A stretch of 64,000 bases of DNA. Source: Terribium retamae. GTDB taxonomy: Bacteria; Pseudomonadota; Alphaproteobacteria; Rhizobiales; Rhizobiaceae. This document shows positions 34,450 through 43,654 of this stretch, one piece after another. The notes beneath the pieces were generated by a model. That model saw only the letters and a program-made list of their open reading frames with translations. It did not search any database and was not told the DNA's origin. The stretch is from the NCBI RefSeq assembly GCF_022347545.1, contig NZ_JAKREW010000001.1, positions 558,001 through 622,000 of the forward strand, given 5' to 3'. Position 1 is the stretch's first letter. The number at the start of each line of letters is the position of its first letter. The translations under genes and the position numbers were made by a program.

Positions 34450-35243
34450 CGCGCAGAATCCACCAGGTCGTATGCCTTGGCGGTAGCGGCGTTGAGCGCA
34501 TCGGTGAGTTCGAGGCGCTTGCGCTCCATCTCGGCTTCGTCGGCATTGCTTGCTACGAAGATGGGCTCGCCGGCGGCGATCGCCGAGCGGCCGAACGGCA
34601 GGTTGATGGTCGTCTTGTCCCAGCTCTTCTCCAGCACCTTGCGGCGGCTGGTGGCAAGGGCCGCCGGAATGATCGGTCGGCCCGACAGCTTGGCGAGCAG
34701 GATGACACCGAGGCCCGCATCGCGCGGCGTGCCATGCGGGATGTCGGCGATCATGCAGACATTCTTGCCGGCCATCAGCGATTTCTTGAGTCCGATCAGT
34801 GCCTTGGCGCCACCCTTGTCGATGTGGCGCGCATCCGCGCGGCCGCCCGATCCACGCACGGTCTCGATACCGAAGCGCTCGATCACCTGTGCGTTGATCT
34901 CGGCGTCAGCGCTGCGCGACACCATGGCAACCAATCCGCGCTTCGAAGGGTAGAAGGCCGGCATCAGGATATGCTGACCATGCCAAAGCGCGATGATGCC
35001 TGGCTCGATACCTTCATATTCCTTGTCGCTGAATTTGGCCGACTGGGCAACGCGCGGATTGGTGAGCCGGATGAAACGCATGGTCAGCGTGAACAAGCTG
35101 ACGATCAGGCTCTTGACGAAACGCGATTGTGCAAGCGGCTCGCGCACCTTCTTCCACAGCGGCTTCAGCGCGCTGTTGGAGCGCTTCCTTTCGCCCGCGG
35201 GCCGATCAGCCTGCGGTTTCGCCACTTGCTCTTCCATCGTCAC
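34446..35243 (-). CDS. DUF374 lysophospholipid-acyltransferase-like protein
   Basis: 265 residues. A basic N-terminus and one hydrophobic stretch near 45 precede IALWHGQHILMPAFYPSKRG, with the family's conserved His, then VRGSGGRAD, MIADIPHGTPRDAGLGV and GRPIIPAALATSRR. DUF374 includes LpxJ, a lipid A secondary acyltransferase of epsilonproteobacteria. It overlaps waaA and the DUF4170 gene by four bases each, so expression is tightly tied to Kdo-lipid A synthesis. The acyl donor and target are unknown. Confidence 0.85.
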   Translation of the reverse strand: MTMEEQVAKPQADRPAGERKRSNSALKPLWKKVREPLAQSRFVKSLIVSLFTLTMRFIRLTNPRVAQSAKFSDKEYEGIEPGIIALWHGQHILMPAFYPSKRGLVAMVSRSADAEINAQVIERFGIETVRGSGGRADARHIDKGGAKALIGLKKSLMAGKNVCMIADIPHGTPRDAGLGVILLAKLSGRPIIPAALATSRRKVLEKSWDKTTINLPFGRSAIAAGEPIFVASNADEAEMERKRLELTDALNAATAKAYDLVDSAR

Positions 35244-35485
35244 GCGCTGGTCTGCCCCTGTGGATCGAGCAGGCGATGCAGATGCACGACGAAATAGCGC
35301 ATATGGGCATTGTCGACGCTGGCCTGCGCTTTGGATTTCCAGGCATTCAGCGCCGACTGATAGTCGGGATAGATGCCGACGATGTCGAGCGCATCGAGAT
35401 CGCGGAACTCGCTGCCGCCGAGCGCCTTCAGCTCACCACCAAACACCAGGTGCAAAAGCTGTTTCTTTCCGTCTTCCCCGGTCAT
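35240..35485 (-). CDS. DUF4170 family protein
   Basis: 81 residues, a whole DUF4170 domain: KQLLHLVFGGELKALGG, FRDLDALDIVGIYPDYQSALNAWKSKAQ and AHMRYFVVHLHRLLDP. No activity is known. Its fixed position just upstream of the DUF374 and waaA genes, with a four-base overlap, suggests a small accessory of lipid A assembly; that is inference from context. Confidence 0.8.
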   Translation of the reverse strand: MTGEDGKKQLLHLVFGGELKALGGSEFRDLDALDIVGIYPDYQSALNAWKSKAQASVDNAHMRYFVVHLHRLLDPQGQTSA

Positions 35486-35559
35486 GTCCGTCCTTCACAT
35501 CATGTGATTTGGTGCTTGGTCTAGACCAAAGCCGCTAATTTTGGAACCTATGAAACGCC

Positions 35560-36366
35560 TCAGCCTGCGTGGCCGGAAATCACGCCGGCCATCATGGCAA
35601 GCATTTCGCCGCTTCCGGCGGCCAAGGCGCCGTGACTGACTTTTTTCTTGGCGAAGGCGGGCGTAACGCCATGACTGTCGATCAGCTGCCCGCCGGCTTC
35701 GCGCAGAATCAGCTCTGCGGCGGCGATATCCCAGTCATGGGCATTCGGCTTGACGAAGGTGGCGTCAAGCCTGCCACCGGCAATCATCGCCAGCCGGTAG
35801 GCCAAGGAAGGGATGTAGGCGGTCCGCTTCAACCGCCGCTGCCAAGCTTGCGGCACAAGGTCCTGCAGTGCTTTCGGACCTGCCAACTCGGCGATGTCCG
35901 GGATGTTGCGGACCTGGATGCGCTTCCCGTTGAGGAATGCCCCTGCACCGGGCGTCGCCCAATAGGTTTCGTGTGCCGCCGGACATTCGAGCACGCCGGC
36001 AATCGGCTTGCCGTCTTCGACTACCGCCACACTGACGCACCAGAACTTCTGTCCGTCGAGAAAGCCTCGCGTGCCATCGATGGGATCGACAACAAAGATG
36101 CGGCGAGCGCTCAGGCGCTCCGGACCATCAGCCGTTTCCTCCGATAGCCAGCCGTAGTCGGGCCTCGCCGCCAGCAGCGTGTCGCGCAGATAGGTGTCCG
36201 CGGCGTAGTCCGCTTCGCTGACCGGAGAGGTGCCGCCCTTCATCCACACTTCCGGGTTCTTGCCGAAATAGCGCAACGCGATAGCACCGGCCTCGCGCGC
36301 GGCAACCCGCAACAAGGCAAGATCTTCATTGGCGCTGGCAAGCCCGGCTGGGTCAACTTCCGGCAA
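35560..36366 (-). CDS. 3'(2'),5'-bisphosphate nucleotidase / inositol monophosphatase family (CysQ-like)
   Basis: 268 residues of the lithium-sensitive phosphatase fold: LSEETADG, DPIDGTRGFLDG (metal-binding DPIDGT) and HDWDIAAAELILREAGG near the C-terminus. CysQ removes the 3' phosphate of PAP in sulfate assimilation; closely related proteins act on inositol or histidinol phosphate, so the exact substrate is open. It overlaps the end of pmbA by 14 bases and precedes the DUF4170 gene by 74 bp. Confidence 0.85.
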   Translation of the reverse strand: MPEVDPAGLASANEDLALLRVAAREAGAIALRYFGKNPEVWMKGGTSPVSEADYAADTYLRDTLLAARPDYGWLSEETADGPERLSARRIFVVDPIDGTRGFLDGQKFWCVSVAVVEDGKPIAGVLECPAAHETYWATPGAGAFLNGKRIQVRNIPDIAELAGPKALQDLVPQAWQRRLKRTAYIPSLAYRLAMIAGGRLDATFVKPNAHDWDIAAAELILREAGGQLIDSHGVTPAFAKKKVSHGALAAGSGEMLAMMAGVISGHAG

Positions 36367-37696
36367 GGGTCATCCCTTCGACAAGCAGCGTTGGTGCAGC
36401 CGTGCCGTATTCGCGGTCGAGATCGTTGGCAGGCACAAGCCCCAGGAAGATCGTTTTCAGGTTCGAGGCGATCGTCACCTCCGATACGGGATAGGTGAGT
36501 TCGCCGTTCTCGATCCAGAAACCCGAAGCCCCACGACTGTATTCGCCGGTCACCATATTGACGCCCTGGCCAAACACTTCGGTGACATAGAAGCCGGCCT
36601 TCAATGCACCAATCAGTTCCTCCGGCGAGCGCTCGCCCGGCTCGATGGCTACGTTGGTGGAGGACGGTGAAACCTGCGAACCGCTACGGGCGCCGCGTCC
36701 GTTGGTAGTCAGCCCAAGCTCGCGCGCCGCCGAAGTCGACAGGAACCAGTGATTGAGCACGCCCTTCTCGACCATCAAGAGCTTCTCACCGCCCACACCC
36801 TCGCCGTCGAATGGGCGCGAGGCCTGGCCCCGCCGGCGCAACGGCTCATCGGTTACTGTGATCGCAGCTGACGCCACTTGCTTACCCATCATATCGCGCA
36901 GGAATGAAGTCTTGCGCGCCACCGAAGCGCCATTGATGGCACCGGCGAGATGGCCGGCGATACCGCGCGCCACGCGCGGATCGAACACAACCGTCACCGT
37001 GCCGGTTGGCACCTTGCGTGCGCCGATGCGCTTCACCGCCCGCTCGCCTGCGTTGCGGCCGATCGTTTCGGGATCATCGAGATCGGCGAAATGCAGGCGC
37101 GAAGAATAGTCGTAATCGCGCTCCATGCCCGTGCCCTCGCCCGCGATCACGCTGGCAGACCGCGAGAAGCGGGTTGCGGCGTACTGACCAAGGAAGCCGT
37201 GCGATGTAGCGAGAACCAGCCCGCCCATGCCGGCACCGGCGGCGCTACCTCCGGAATTGGTCACGCCTTTGACCGCAAGGGCCGCCTGTTCGGCGGCAAG
37301 GGCATCCTCGCGCAGCCGATCGGCTGAAATTTCCGTCTTGTCGAATAGGTCGAGATCGTTCCTTCCGTTCGCGAGAAGCGAGGGATCGGCGAGGCCTTGA
37401 AATGGGTCTTCCGGCGATACCTTGGCCATCGCCACCGCCCTTTCAGCCAGGGACTTCGGATCCGAGGCCGCGGTTGCCGAAACCGAGGCGACACGATTGC
37501 CGACAAAAACGCGCAGCGACACGTCTTCGCTCTCCGAGGCATTGGTGTTTTCCACCTTGCCGAGCCTGACAGACACACTGGTCGAGCGGCCGAGCACCAC
37601 AACAGCATCTGCTGCATCAGCGCCGGCCTTCTTGGCGGCGTCGACGAGCGCAGCGACGCGATCGGTCAATTTCGAGGTGTCCAGCGTATCGGCCAT
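36353..37696 (-). CDS. pmbA: TldD/PmbA family protein (TldE subunit)
   Basis: 447 residues from the ATG ending at 37696 (MADTLDTSKLTDRVAALVDA); a longer frame adds 59 unlikely residues. It has the PmbA layout: an N-terminal VSVRLGKVENTNASESEDVSLRV, central SASVIAGEGTGMERDYDYS, and C-terminal GERSPEELIGALKAGFYVTEV...GEYSRGASGFWIENGEL. It lacks the zinc HExxxH of TldD and needs that partner to form the heteromeric peptidase; tldD is not in the window. Heads a unit leading to the lipid A genes. Confidence 0.92.
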   Translation of the reverse strand: MADTLDTSKLTDRVAALVDAAKKAGADAADAVVVLGRSTSVSVRLGKVENTNASESEDVSLRVFVGNRVASVSATAASDPKSLAERAVAMAKVSPEDPFQGLADPSLLANGRNDLDLFDKTEISADRLREDALAAEQAALAVKGVTNSGGSAAGAGMGGLVLATSHGFLGQYAATRFSRSASVIAGEGTGMERDYDYSSRLHFADLDDPETIGRNAGERAVKRIGARKVPTGTVTVVFDPRVARGIAGHLAGAINGASVARKTSFLRDMMGKQVASAAITVTDEPLRRRGQASRPFDGEGVGGEKLLMVEKGVLNHWFLSTSAARELGLTTNGRGARSGSQVSPSSTNVAIEPGERSPEELIGALKAGFYVTEVFGQGVNMVTGEYSRGASGFWIENGELTYPVSEVTIASNLKTIFLGLVPANDLDREYGTAAPTLLVEGMTLAGS

Positions 37697-37811
37697 GCTT
37701 GTTTCCTGCTTTCCGCGACCACGCATTTGCGGGACCGTCGTAGCTCCATCTATTGTCCCTGCCCGGTCCGCGCAATGCCGAAAGCCAATCGGCCGCAGTT
37801 CGCAGTGGTGG

Positions 37812-38138
37812 TCATGCCTCCGCCTCAACGCGCCCCTGAAACCGTTCACTCCAACGGCACAGTCCCTCTGCACTTGCGCAAAGGGCAGTGCCGCTTTCGG
37901 TCAGCGAATAGACGACCTTGGCAGGCAATCCCGGATAGGCTTGCCTTATCACGAGCCCGTCGACCTCCATTTCACGCAACTGTTGCGCCAGCATCTTTTC
38001 GCTGATGTCCGGAATGGAATGGCGCAGGCGCCCGAACCTGCGAGGCGCCTGCGAAAGGGCACACAGGATATCGATCTTCCATTTTCCCGCGACCAGTCTC
38101 ATCGCGGCCGAAAAACCATTCTCGAACGGCTTGTTCAT
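37812..38138 (-). CDS. HxlR family transcriptional regulator
   Basis: 108 residues from the ATG ending at 38138, preceded by AGGAG at seven bases. NGFSAAMRLVAGKWKIDILCAL and LRHSIPDISEKMLAQQLREMEVDGLVIR are the HxlR winged helix; the early Cys found in redox-sensing members is present as DILCAL. It is divergent from the decayed oxidoreductase remnant at 38267, which was probably its target. Confidence 0.88.
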   Translation of the reverse strand: MNKPFENGFSAAMRLVAGKWKIDILCALSQAPRRFGRLRHSIPDISEKMLAQQLREMEVDGLVIRQAYPGLPAKVVYSLTESGTALCASAEGLCRWSERFQGRVEAEA

Positions 38139-38266
38139 ACCAATTCTCCTCACCAGGGGGTAACCACTTACGCTTCCGTGCGTATTGGCCTCGTCCCTTC
38201 CACCTCATAGCTCTCGGCCAGCCGCGAGAGTGCCGCTTGTTCAGCGCAAGGATATGGAGTGTCGCA

Positions 38267-38523
38267 ATGAAGCCTGCAATCACTGTTTGGGGAACCGGAC
38301 ATACGGGCTCCGCAGCTGGACGGTCGGCGGCGGACGGTGAAACGCTTTCGTCGCTCTCTCCGCACTACAGCGCTTTCCAGCATCTCGTGGAGTTGATGGA
38401 GGTGCGCAACATCGATCGTGCCGTGGCCGAAGGGTATGATGCCATCTTCCGCCGAGCGATTGCAGCTGGCCACCTGCATGACGTTTCGCGGCGTTGTCAC
38501 AGTTTATGGGAAAGGTCGGATAA
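38267..38523 (+). pseudogene. remnant of an NAD(P)-binding oxidoreductase (6PGDH/imine-reductase-like), internally deleted and frameshifted
   Basis: GGAG precedes an ATG at 38267. The frame begins MKPAITVWGTGHTGSA, a Rossmann GxGxxG start, then passes almost at once to HLVELMEVRNIDRAVAEGYD and AIFRRAIAAGH, which looks like the C-terminal helical end of such proteins; some 200 residues are missing. After HDVS the frame runs into the next gene, but removing two bases of the repeated CGCG at about 38487-38492 restores DVSALSQFMGKVG and a stop at 38521-38523, directly before the ATG at 38524. Both lesions point to a dead gene. Confidence 0.5.
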
Positions 38524-38898
38524 ATGTCCTTGACGCATCTCGTCGACACATATTGCGCATCCTGGTCCGACCAGAATGCCGCACGGCGGCGGAGTTTGCT
38601 GTTATCGGTGTGGGGCGACGGCGCGACCTATACGGATCCCACAGCGCATACAAACGGGGCAGACGAATTGCTCGCACACATCGCGGGAATCCAGGCGAGA
38701 TACCCGGGTGCCCGCATCTCGCGAACAAGCAGCGTAGATGTTCATCACGGAATCGCGCGCTTTACCTGGAGGTTTGTTTTGGCAGATGGATCGTTTTTTC
38801 CCGAAGGTCTCGACATCGCCTTCCTCGACGCCGATCAGGCGCGCATAACCCGCATCGTCGGCTTCTTCGGCCCACTGGCGACAACGTTCCCAACGTAG
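38524..38898 (+). CDS. NTF2/SnoaL-like protein
   Basis: 124 residues with the cone-shaped NTF2 pattern: THLVDTYCASWSDQNAARRRSLL, WGDGATYTDPTAHTNGADELLAHI, and a C-terminal strand pair ending ARITRIVGFFGP. AAGG lies upstream within the remnant gene. The fold serves as isomerase, hydrolase or ligand binder; no clear catalytic pair is visible. It may have worked with the lost oxidoreductase. Confidence 0.75.
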   Translation: MSLTHLVDTYCASWSDQNAARRRSLLLSVWGDGATYTDPTAHTNGADELLAHIAGIQARYPGARISRTSSVDVHHGIARFTWRFVLADGSFFPEGLDIAFLDADQARITRIVGFFGPLATTFPT

Positions 38899-38998
38899 CT
38901 CCGGTCGGCGTACACATGACCAAAGGTCGATGTTTGCTGTTGGCTCTCGCATGTGGTTGTGTCTGCGATTTCCAGCCCCAGACACGAAAGGTCGATTC

Positions 38999-39415
38999 AT
39001 GACTCCCTTCCACCTCGCCTTTCCGGTCCGCGATCTGGACGAGACACGCGCCTTCTATGGCGAGGTGCTTGGCTGCCGCATAGGCCGCTCGTCTGACACC
39101 TGGGTAGATTTCGACCTATACGGCCATCAGATGTCCGCGCATCTGCGTCCGACCGTAGCCAGCGCTCAGCGTGATGGCGCAGTCGATGGCATCGTCGTGC
39201 CGATCCCGCATTTCGGCGCGGTGCTTTTGATGGACGAGTGGGAAAAGCTCGCTGCCCGCCTCGAGGCGCGCGACGACATCGACTGGCTGGAGCGGCCGAT
39301 GGTGCGTTTCAAAGGTCAACCGGGCGAACAGGCCACGCTGTTCATCCGCGATCCTTCCGGCAACGCGCTGGAATTCAAGGTTTTCCGTTCGCTGGAACAG
39401 GTGTTCGCACACTGA
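38999..39415 (+). CDS. VOC (glyoxalase/dioxygenase) family protein
   Basis: 138 residues from the ATG at 38999 with GAAAGG in front. FHLAFPVRDLDETRAFYGEVLGC is the first beta-alpha-beta module and ATLFIRDPSGNALEFKVFRS the last strand with the conserved Glu ligand. Metal ligands fit His4/5, a middle His and Glu128. Activity (glyoxalase, ring-cleavage dioxygenase, resistance) cannot be assigned. Confidence 0.8.
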   Translation: MTPFHLAFPVRDLDETRAFYGEVLGCRIGRSSDTWVDFDLYGHQMSAHLRPTVASAQRDGAVDGIVVPIPHFGAVLLMDEWEKLAARLEARDDIDWLERPMVRFKGQPGEQATLFIRDPSGNALEFKVFRSLEQVFAH

Positions 39416-39433
39416 CTCCGAGCGAAGCCGGAG
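39416..39433. terminator. short hairpin between convergent VOC and patatin genes
   Basis: CTCCG (39416-39420) and CGGAG (39429-39433) pair, with a further GC/GC pair inside after one bulged base. It fills the 21-bp gap between two convergent stop codons. Short stem and no U-tract make the call weak. Confidence 0.35.
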
Positions 39434-39436
39434 CTA

Positions 39437-40273
39437 TCAAGCGCGCTCGCGTCGCGCCTCCAGTGCGGTCTCGACGGCACGCTTCACCTCATCCTTTACA
39501 GCCACCGTTTCCGCCATCACCGCATCGATCTTCATGAAATCGAGTACGCGAAAGCGGGAAACCGGCGGGCGTATCAGGATGTCCGGGCTGCACTGCGTCA
39601 GCTTGTTGGCGATGATCGACTGCATCAGCAACTGGGTTGCGCCGAACATCAGGTCGATCGAGGTCGGCCTTTTGCTGCCCTCCTCCGGACCGCCGACGAC
39701 GTCGACTGCAATGGTGATATCGGCCGCCCCTTCGAGCAGGTCAAACGGCACCGGATTGTAGATGCCACCATCGATCAACACACGACCATCGCGCACGACC
39801 GGTCGGAACACGGCAGGGATTGCGGCAGACGCCGCCAGCGCCGAACGCAGTTCACCGCTGTCGAACACGGCGAGCTTGTGGCCGAAATAGTCGGTTGCCG
39901 TCACCTTGAGCGGAATTTTCAGCTCTTCAAAACTGGCTGGTACGATTTCCGGCAAGAAGGCCTTGAGGATACGCTCCACATTGAACTGTCCGAGCCGAAG
40001 CCCGCCTTCCATCGCCTCGGCAAGGGTTCCGGGGCGCGCTCGCCACATCCGGCTCGCCACCTGAGCGCGTGTCCCGAGGATCGAGCGTGCGTAATCATGG
40101 ATGTCGCGGCCGCTCATACCGGAGGCGACGCCTGCCCCCATCAGCGCGCCGATCGACGAGCCAGCAATTGCTACGGGCTTGATGCCGAGCTCATCCAGCG
40201 CCTCGATAACGTGGATGTGTGCGAGGCCGCGCGCGCCGCCACCGCCAAAGGCAATGGAAAAGGTCGGGCTCAA
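39437..40273 (-). CDS. patatin-like phospholipase
   Basis: 278 residues. GGGGARGLAHIHV at 10-22 is the oxyanion loop, GSSIG at 38-42 the nucleophile elbow (Ser40), and IDGGIYNPVP the DGG with the catalytic Asp. Such enzymes deacylate phospholipids; close rhizobial forms resemble RssA. It overlaps the second M16 gene by four bases, so it belongs to that operon. Confidence 0.9.
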   Translation of the reverse strand: MSPTFSIAFGGGGARGLAHIHVIEALDELGIKPVAIAGSSIGALMGAGVASGMSGRDIHDYARSILGTRAQVASRMWRARPGTLAEAMEGGLRLGQFNVERILKAFLPEIVPASFEELKIPLKVTATDYFGHKLAVFDSGELRSALAASAAIPAVFRPVVRDGRVLIDGGIYNPVPFDLLEGAADITIAVDVVGGPEEGSKRPTSIDLMFGATQLLMQSIIANKLTQCSPDILIRPPVSRFRVLDFMKIDAVMAETVAVKDEVKRAVETALEARRERA

Positions 40274-41619
40274 CCCTTACCCCCCATGGCCGGTCCCACC
40301 ACGAGGATCGCCGGATCGGCTGACAGCAGTTTCTTGGCCACGGCCTTCACCTGATCGAGGGTCACGCCATTGATATAGGCGGTACGGCGCTGGATGTAGT
40401 CAATGCCCAGCTTGTCGAGTTGCAGTTCCACCAGCGTATTGGCAATCGAACTCGACGAATCCAGATTGTTGATCGCGTATGCGCCGATCAGGTTCTTTTT
40501 CACCGCCGCCAGTTCCTGTTCGGTTGGCCCCTCAATGGCCAGACGCTGCACGACATCGCGCACGATCTTCAAGGTCTCGGCAGCGCGGTCCGAACGTGTC
40601 GCGGTGCCGACGGTCAACAGCGCCGAGTAACGACGATCGACCAGCGACGACGAAACGCCATAGGCCAGTCCACGCTTCTCGCGTACTTCCTGATAAAGAC
40701 GTGACGTATAGGCCTGGCCCCCGAGGATCTCGTTCAGGAGTGCGGCGGCATAAAAGTCCGGCGCCTCGCGCGCGACACCTGGGAAAGCCCATTGCAGCGA
40801 CGTCTGCGGCTGGTCGTAGTTGACCTCGATGGTTTGGCCAAGCTTGACATCGACATTCGCAAGCGGCCGCAATTGCTGCTTTTCCGGCAGACCACCGAAG
40901 ATTTCGTCGAGCTTGCGCTTCAATGTTTCAGCGTCGATCGCGCCGACAACCGCGACATGCAGACCATCGCGGCCGAACATCGCTTTATGGAACGTGCGCA
41001 AGTCTTCCTGCGTAACTGCCGCCACGCTCTCCGTGGTACCGTTTTCCGAGTTGGCATAAGGATGGTTGCCGTAGAGTGCCTGACGCCATTTCGCCTGGGC
41101 GATTGTTTCAGGATTTCGTACGTTGGACTCGATGCCGGAAATGATCTGCGCGCGGATGCGCTCCACCGGCGCCGGATCGAAACGCGGCTTTTCGATTGCC
41201 AGCTTGAGCAGCCCGAGCGCATCGTCGCGCTTCTCTGCCAGCATGCGCATTGTGCCGTAGAAACCGTCGCGGCTCTCTTCGAAACTCATCTCCGCGCCGA
41301 CATCGTCGAGCTTGATCTGGAAGGCATCACTGTCGAGATCGCCGGCTCCCTCATCGAATAGGCCGGCCATCAGATTGGCCGTGCCTTCTTTGCCGACAGG
41401 GTCCTGGCTGGCGCCGCCATCGAAGACGAAGCGTATGGTGACGATCGGCACGGTGTAATCTTCAACCAGCCAGGCGGTGATGCCTTTGTCGGACTTCACT
41501 TCCTGGATGGTCATAGCAGCCGAAGCGGTAAACGCGGGCAGGACGAACAAGATCAGGCCAAGCAGCAGGCGAACCGTCAGGCTGATCGTGTTGGCATAAA
41601 CGGAGGTCGATCCCGGCAT
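40270..41619 (-). CDS. M16 family protein lacking the zinc motif (partner subunit)
   Basis: 449 residues with a signal peptide (hydrophobic stretch at 13-34, ending FTASAAM). The domain keeps the M16 fold (VEDYTVPIVTIRFVFDGGASQDP, and a C-terminal VREKRGLAYGVSSS), but where active members have HxxEH it reads NLMAGLFDE. It is the R/Y-type non-catalytic subunit that pairs with an active M16 protein, here the gene three bases upstream. The conserved RGLAYGVS block binds substrate. Periplasmic. Confidence 0.88.
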   Translation of the reverse strand: MPGSTSVYANTISLTVRLLLGLILFVLPAFTASAAMTIQEVKSDKGITAWLVEDYTVPIVTIRFVFDGGASQDPVGKEGTANLMAGLFDEGAGDLDSDAFQIKLDDVGAEMSFEESRDGFYGTMRMLAEKRDDALGLLKLAIEKPRFDPAPVERIRAQIISGIESNVRNPETIAQAKWRQALYGNHPYANSENGTTESVAAVTQEDLRTFHKAMFGRDGLHVAVVGAIDAETLKRKLDEIFGGLPEKQQLRPLANVDVKLGQTIEVNYDQPQTSLQWAFPGVAREAPDFYAAALLNEILGGQAYTSRLYQEVREKRGLAYGVSSSLVDRRYSALLTVGTATRSDRAAETLKIVRDVVQRLAIEGPTEQELAAVKKNLIGAYAINNLDSSSSIANTLVELQLDKLGIDYIQRRTAYINGVTLDQVKAVAKKLLSADPAILVVGPAMGGKG

Positions 41620-41622
41620 CGC

Positions 41623-42987
41623 TCAGTTCTCCGCCTTGGGCAAAAGATAGCCCGTAACCACTTTATCGAGGAGCAGGTAGCGCTGCGCAGCGGCCTTGAC
41701 CTCGTCAGCGCCTACCTTGCGGATGCGCTCCGGCCATTCTTCGACATCCTTGATCGTGCCGCCGGTCGTCAGCACATTGCCATAGATGTTGGCCATGGAA
41801 TCCTGGCGATCGCGGGCGAAGATCATCGAGCGGATATAGCGGTTCTTCGCCCGCTCCAATTCGTCCGTGCTGACGCCGTCGCGCGCGATCTTTTCGATTT
41901 CAATACCTACGGCTTTCTCGACATCGGCCAGCTTGGCGGTGCCGCGCGGCGTGGCATAGGCGGCAAAAACCGTATCATCCAGCGCCCTGCCCTGGAAACC
42001 GGCGCCGACGCTAGCCGCGATACCCTGTTTTACGACGAGTTCTTGATAGAGGCGGCTGCGCGAGCCGCCGCCGAGGATCTCACCGAGCAGGTCGAGCGCT
42101 TCGGCCTCACCTGATTTGGCGGTGTTGTAGGACGGCACGACCCATTGCATGGAGAAATTCGGTACGCTGACGCGGGCATCAGCGAGCGTCACCGAACGTG
42201 CCGTTGTCTTTTCCGGCTCTTTCGGGCGCACGCGAGGTGGCAGATCCGGCCCGCGCGGCACCTTGCCGTAGTACTCTTCCGCCAGCTTGCGCACGGCTTC
42301 AGCGTCGACATCGCCGGCAACGATCAGGACGGCATTGTTCGGCGCGTAATAGCGGTCGTAGAATGCCTTCGCGTCGACCCGGTTGAGCTGTTCGATCTCC
42401 TGCATCCAGCCAATAACCGGGATGCGGTAAGGCTGGTTCATATAAAGTGTTGCGTTGACCGCCTCGTCGAGCTGTGCCTGCGGATCATTGTCGATGCGCG
42501 AGCGACGCTCCTCCATGATGACATCGCGCTCGGTGGCCACAGCCTCATCGCTCAAGACGAGATTGCGCATCCGGTCAGCCTCGAAGCCCATCATCTGGCC
42601 AAGCGCCGATGGTGGCACCGTCTCGTGAAAGGCTGTGAAATCATAGGAGGTGAAGGCGTTGTCGTTGCCGCCGATATCGGCGACAGCCTGATCCAGCGCA
42701 CCGGCTGGATGATTGCTGGTCGCCTTGAACATCAGATGTTCGAAGAAATGCGCGATGCCGGACTTGCCGGGCGGTTCGTCGGCGCTGCCGATCTTGTACC
42801 AAACCATGTGGGTGACAATGGGGGCACGGTGATCGGGGATGACCACCACTTGCATACCATTCCCCAGCGTGAACTGACTGATCGTGTTTTCGACTGGCGC
42901 CTGCTTGGCCAGCGTCGGCGTTGTCATCAATGCGATCAACGACGCTGCCAGCATCATGCGGCGGGGCCAATCTTTTCGAACTCTCAC
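41623..42987 (-). CDS. M16 family zinc metallopeptidase, catalytic subunit
   Basis: 454 residues from a GTG ending at 42987 with GGAG six bases before it; further upstream the frame is open but unsupported. The signal peptide ends near TPTLA (residue 27). HFFEH at 80-84 is the inverted zinc motif, with the distal Glu in the following helix near 160. Partner of the next gene, together forming a periplasmic pitrilysin-type peptidase for small peptides. rsmD lies upstream after 112 bp. Confidence 0.92.
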   Translation of the reverse strand: MRVRKDWPRRMMLAASLIALMTTPTLAKQAPVENTISQFTLGNGMQVVVIPDHRAPIVTHMVWYKIGSADEPPGKSGIAHFFEHLMFKATSNHPAGALDQAVADIGGNDNAFTSYDFTAFHETVPPSALGQMMGFEADRMRNLVLSDEAVATERDVIMEERRSRIDNDPQAQLDEAVNATLYMNQPYRIPVIGWMQEIEQLNRVDAKAFYDRYYAPNNAVLIVAGDVDAEAVRKLAEEYYGKVPRGPDLPPRVRPKEPEKTTARSVTLADARVSVPNFSMQWVVPSYNTAKSGEAEALDLLGEILGGGSRSRLYQELVVKQGIAASVGAGFQGRALDDTVFAAYATPRGTAKLADVEKAVGIEIEKIARDGVSTDELERAKNRYIRSMIFARDRQDSMANIYGNVLTTGGTIKDVEEWPERIRKVGADEVKAAAQRYLLLDKVVTGYLLPKAEN

Positions 42988-43099
42988 TGACCGCTCCGCT
43001 TTGCTGCAACCATGCGTCTTCGTCGATTCCGTGCCTCTTATGCTCGTCTTGCCGCAAATATGGGCCGAAGTCAGGCCACAGCGCGCGAAAGGCTCAAAG

Positions 43100-43654
43100 T
43101 CAGTTAGCTCCAATAAAGCGGATGACGGTTTCGCCGTAGTTGCGTTCATCGATCACCGAAAACCCCTCGTCCAGTTGGAAAGGTGCTCCAGCAGCTTCCT
43201 CGACGACACAAAGCGCGCCCGGTACCAGCCAGCCTCCAGCGCGCGCCGATCGCAGCGCCTGTTCGCCAAGTCCTTTGCCATAGGGCGGATCGGCAAATAG
43301 CAAGCCGAAAGGCGCCATTGTGCCTGCCTCTCCGAGTTTAGTTGCATCGCGGCGAAAGATCTTGGTGCGGCCGGTAAGACCGAAAGCCTCTACGTTGGAA
43401 CGAATAAGCCCACGCCCCTCCGCCGATTCCTCGATGAAAACCGCATAGGAAGCGCCACGCGACAATGCCTCTAGCCCGAGCGCGCCGGTACCTGCGAAGA
43501 GGTCGAGTACCCGCGCGCCTTCCAGCTTCTCGCCGAAACGGTGCATCAGCACGTTGAACACTGCTTCCCGTGCGCGATCGGTGGTCGGGCGAATGGATTG
43601 GTCGCGCGGCGTCGCCAGGGGCCGCCCGCGAAATTCACCACCGACAACCCGCAT
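43100..43654 (-). CDS. rsmD: 16S rRNA (guanine(966)-N2)-methyltransferase
   Basis: 184 residues. [16 protein letters not shown] is the family start, [18 protein letters not shown] the SAM-binding motif I, and [10 protein letters not shown] the catalytic DPPY motif for N2 methylation. It modifies G966 in the 30S head. Its ATG overlaps the stop of the upstream pseudouridine synthase by one base (TGATG), as often seen in alphaproteobacteria. Confidence 0.93.
   Translation of the reverse strand: MRVVGGEFRGRPLATPRDQSIRPTTDRAREAVFNVLMHRFGEKLEGARVLDLFAGTGALGLEALSRGASYAVFIEESAEGRGLIRSNVEAFGLTGRTKIFRRDATKLGEAGTMAPFGLLFADPPYGKGLGEQALRSARAGGWLVPGALCVVEEAAGAPFQLDEGFSVIDERNYGETVIRFIGAN

Noticed and set aside
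38168..38549. Minus-strand frames opposite the oxidoreductase remnant
   Set aside because: They start without ribosome binding sites and show no protein-like pattern, while the plus strand retains recognisable ends of a dehydrogenase.
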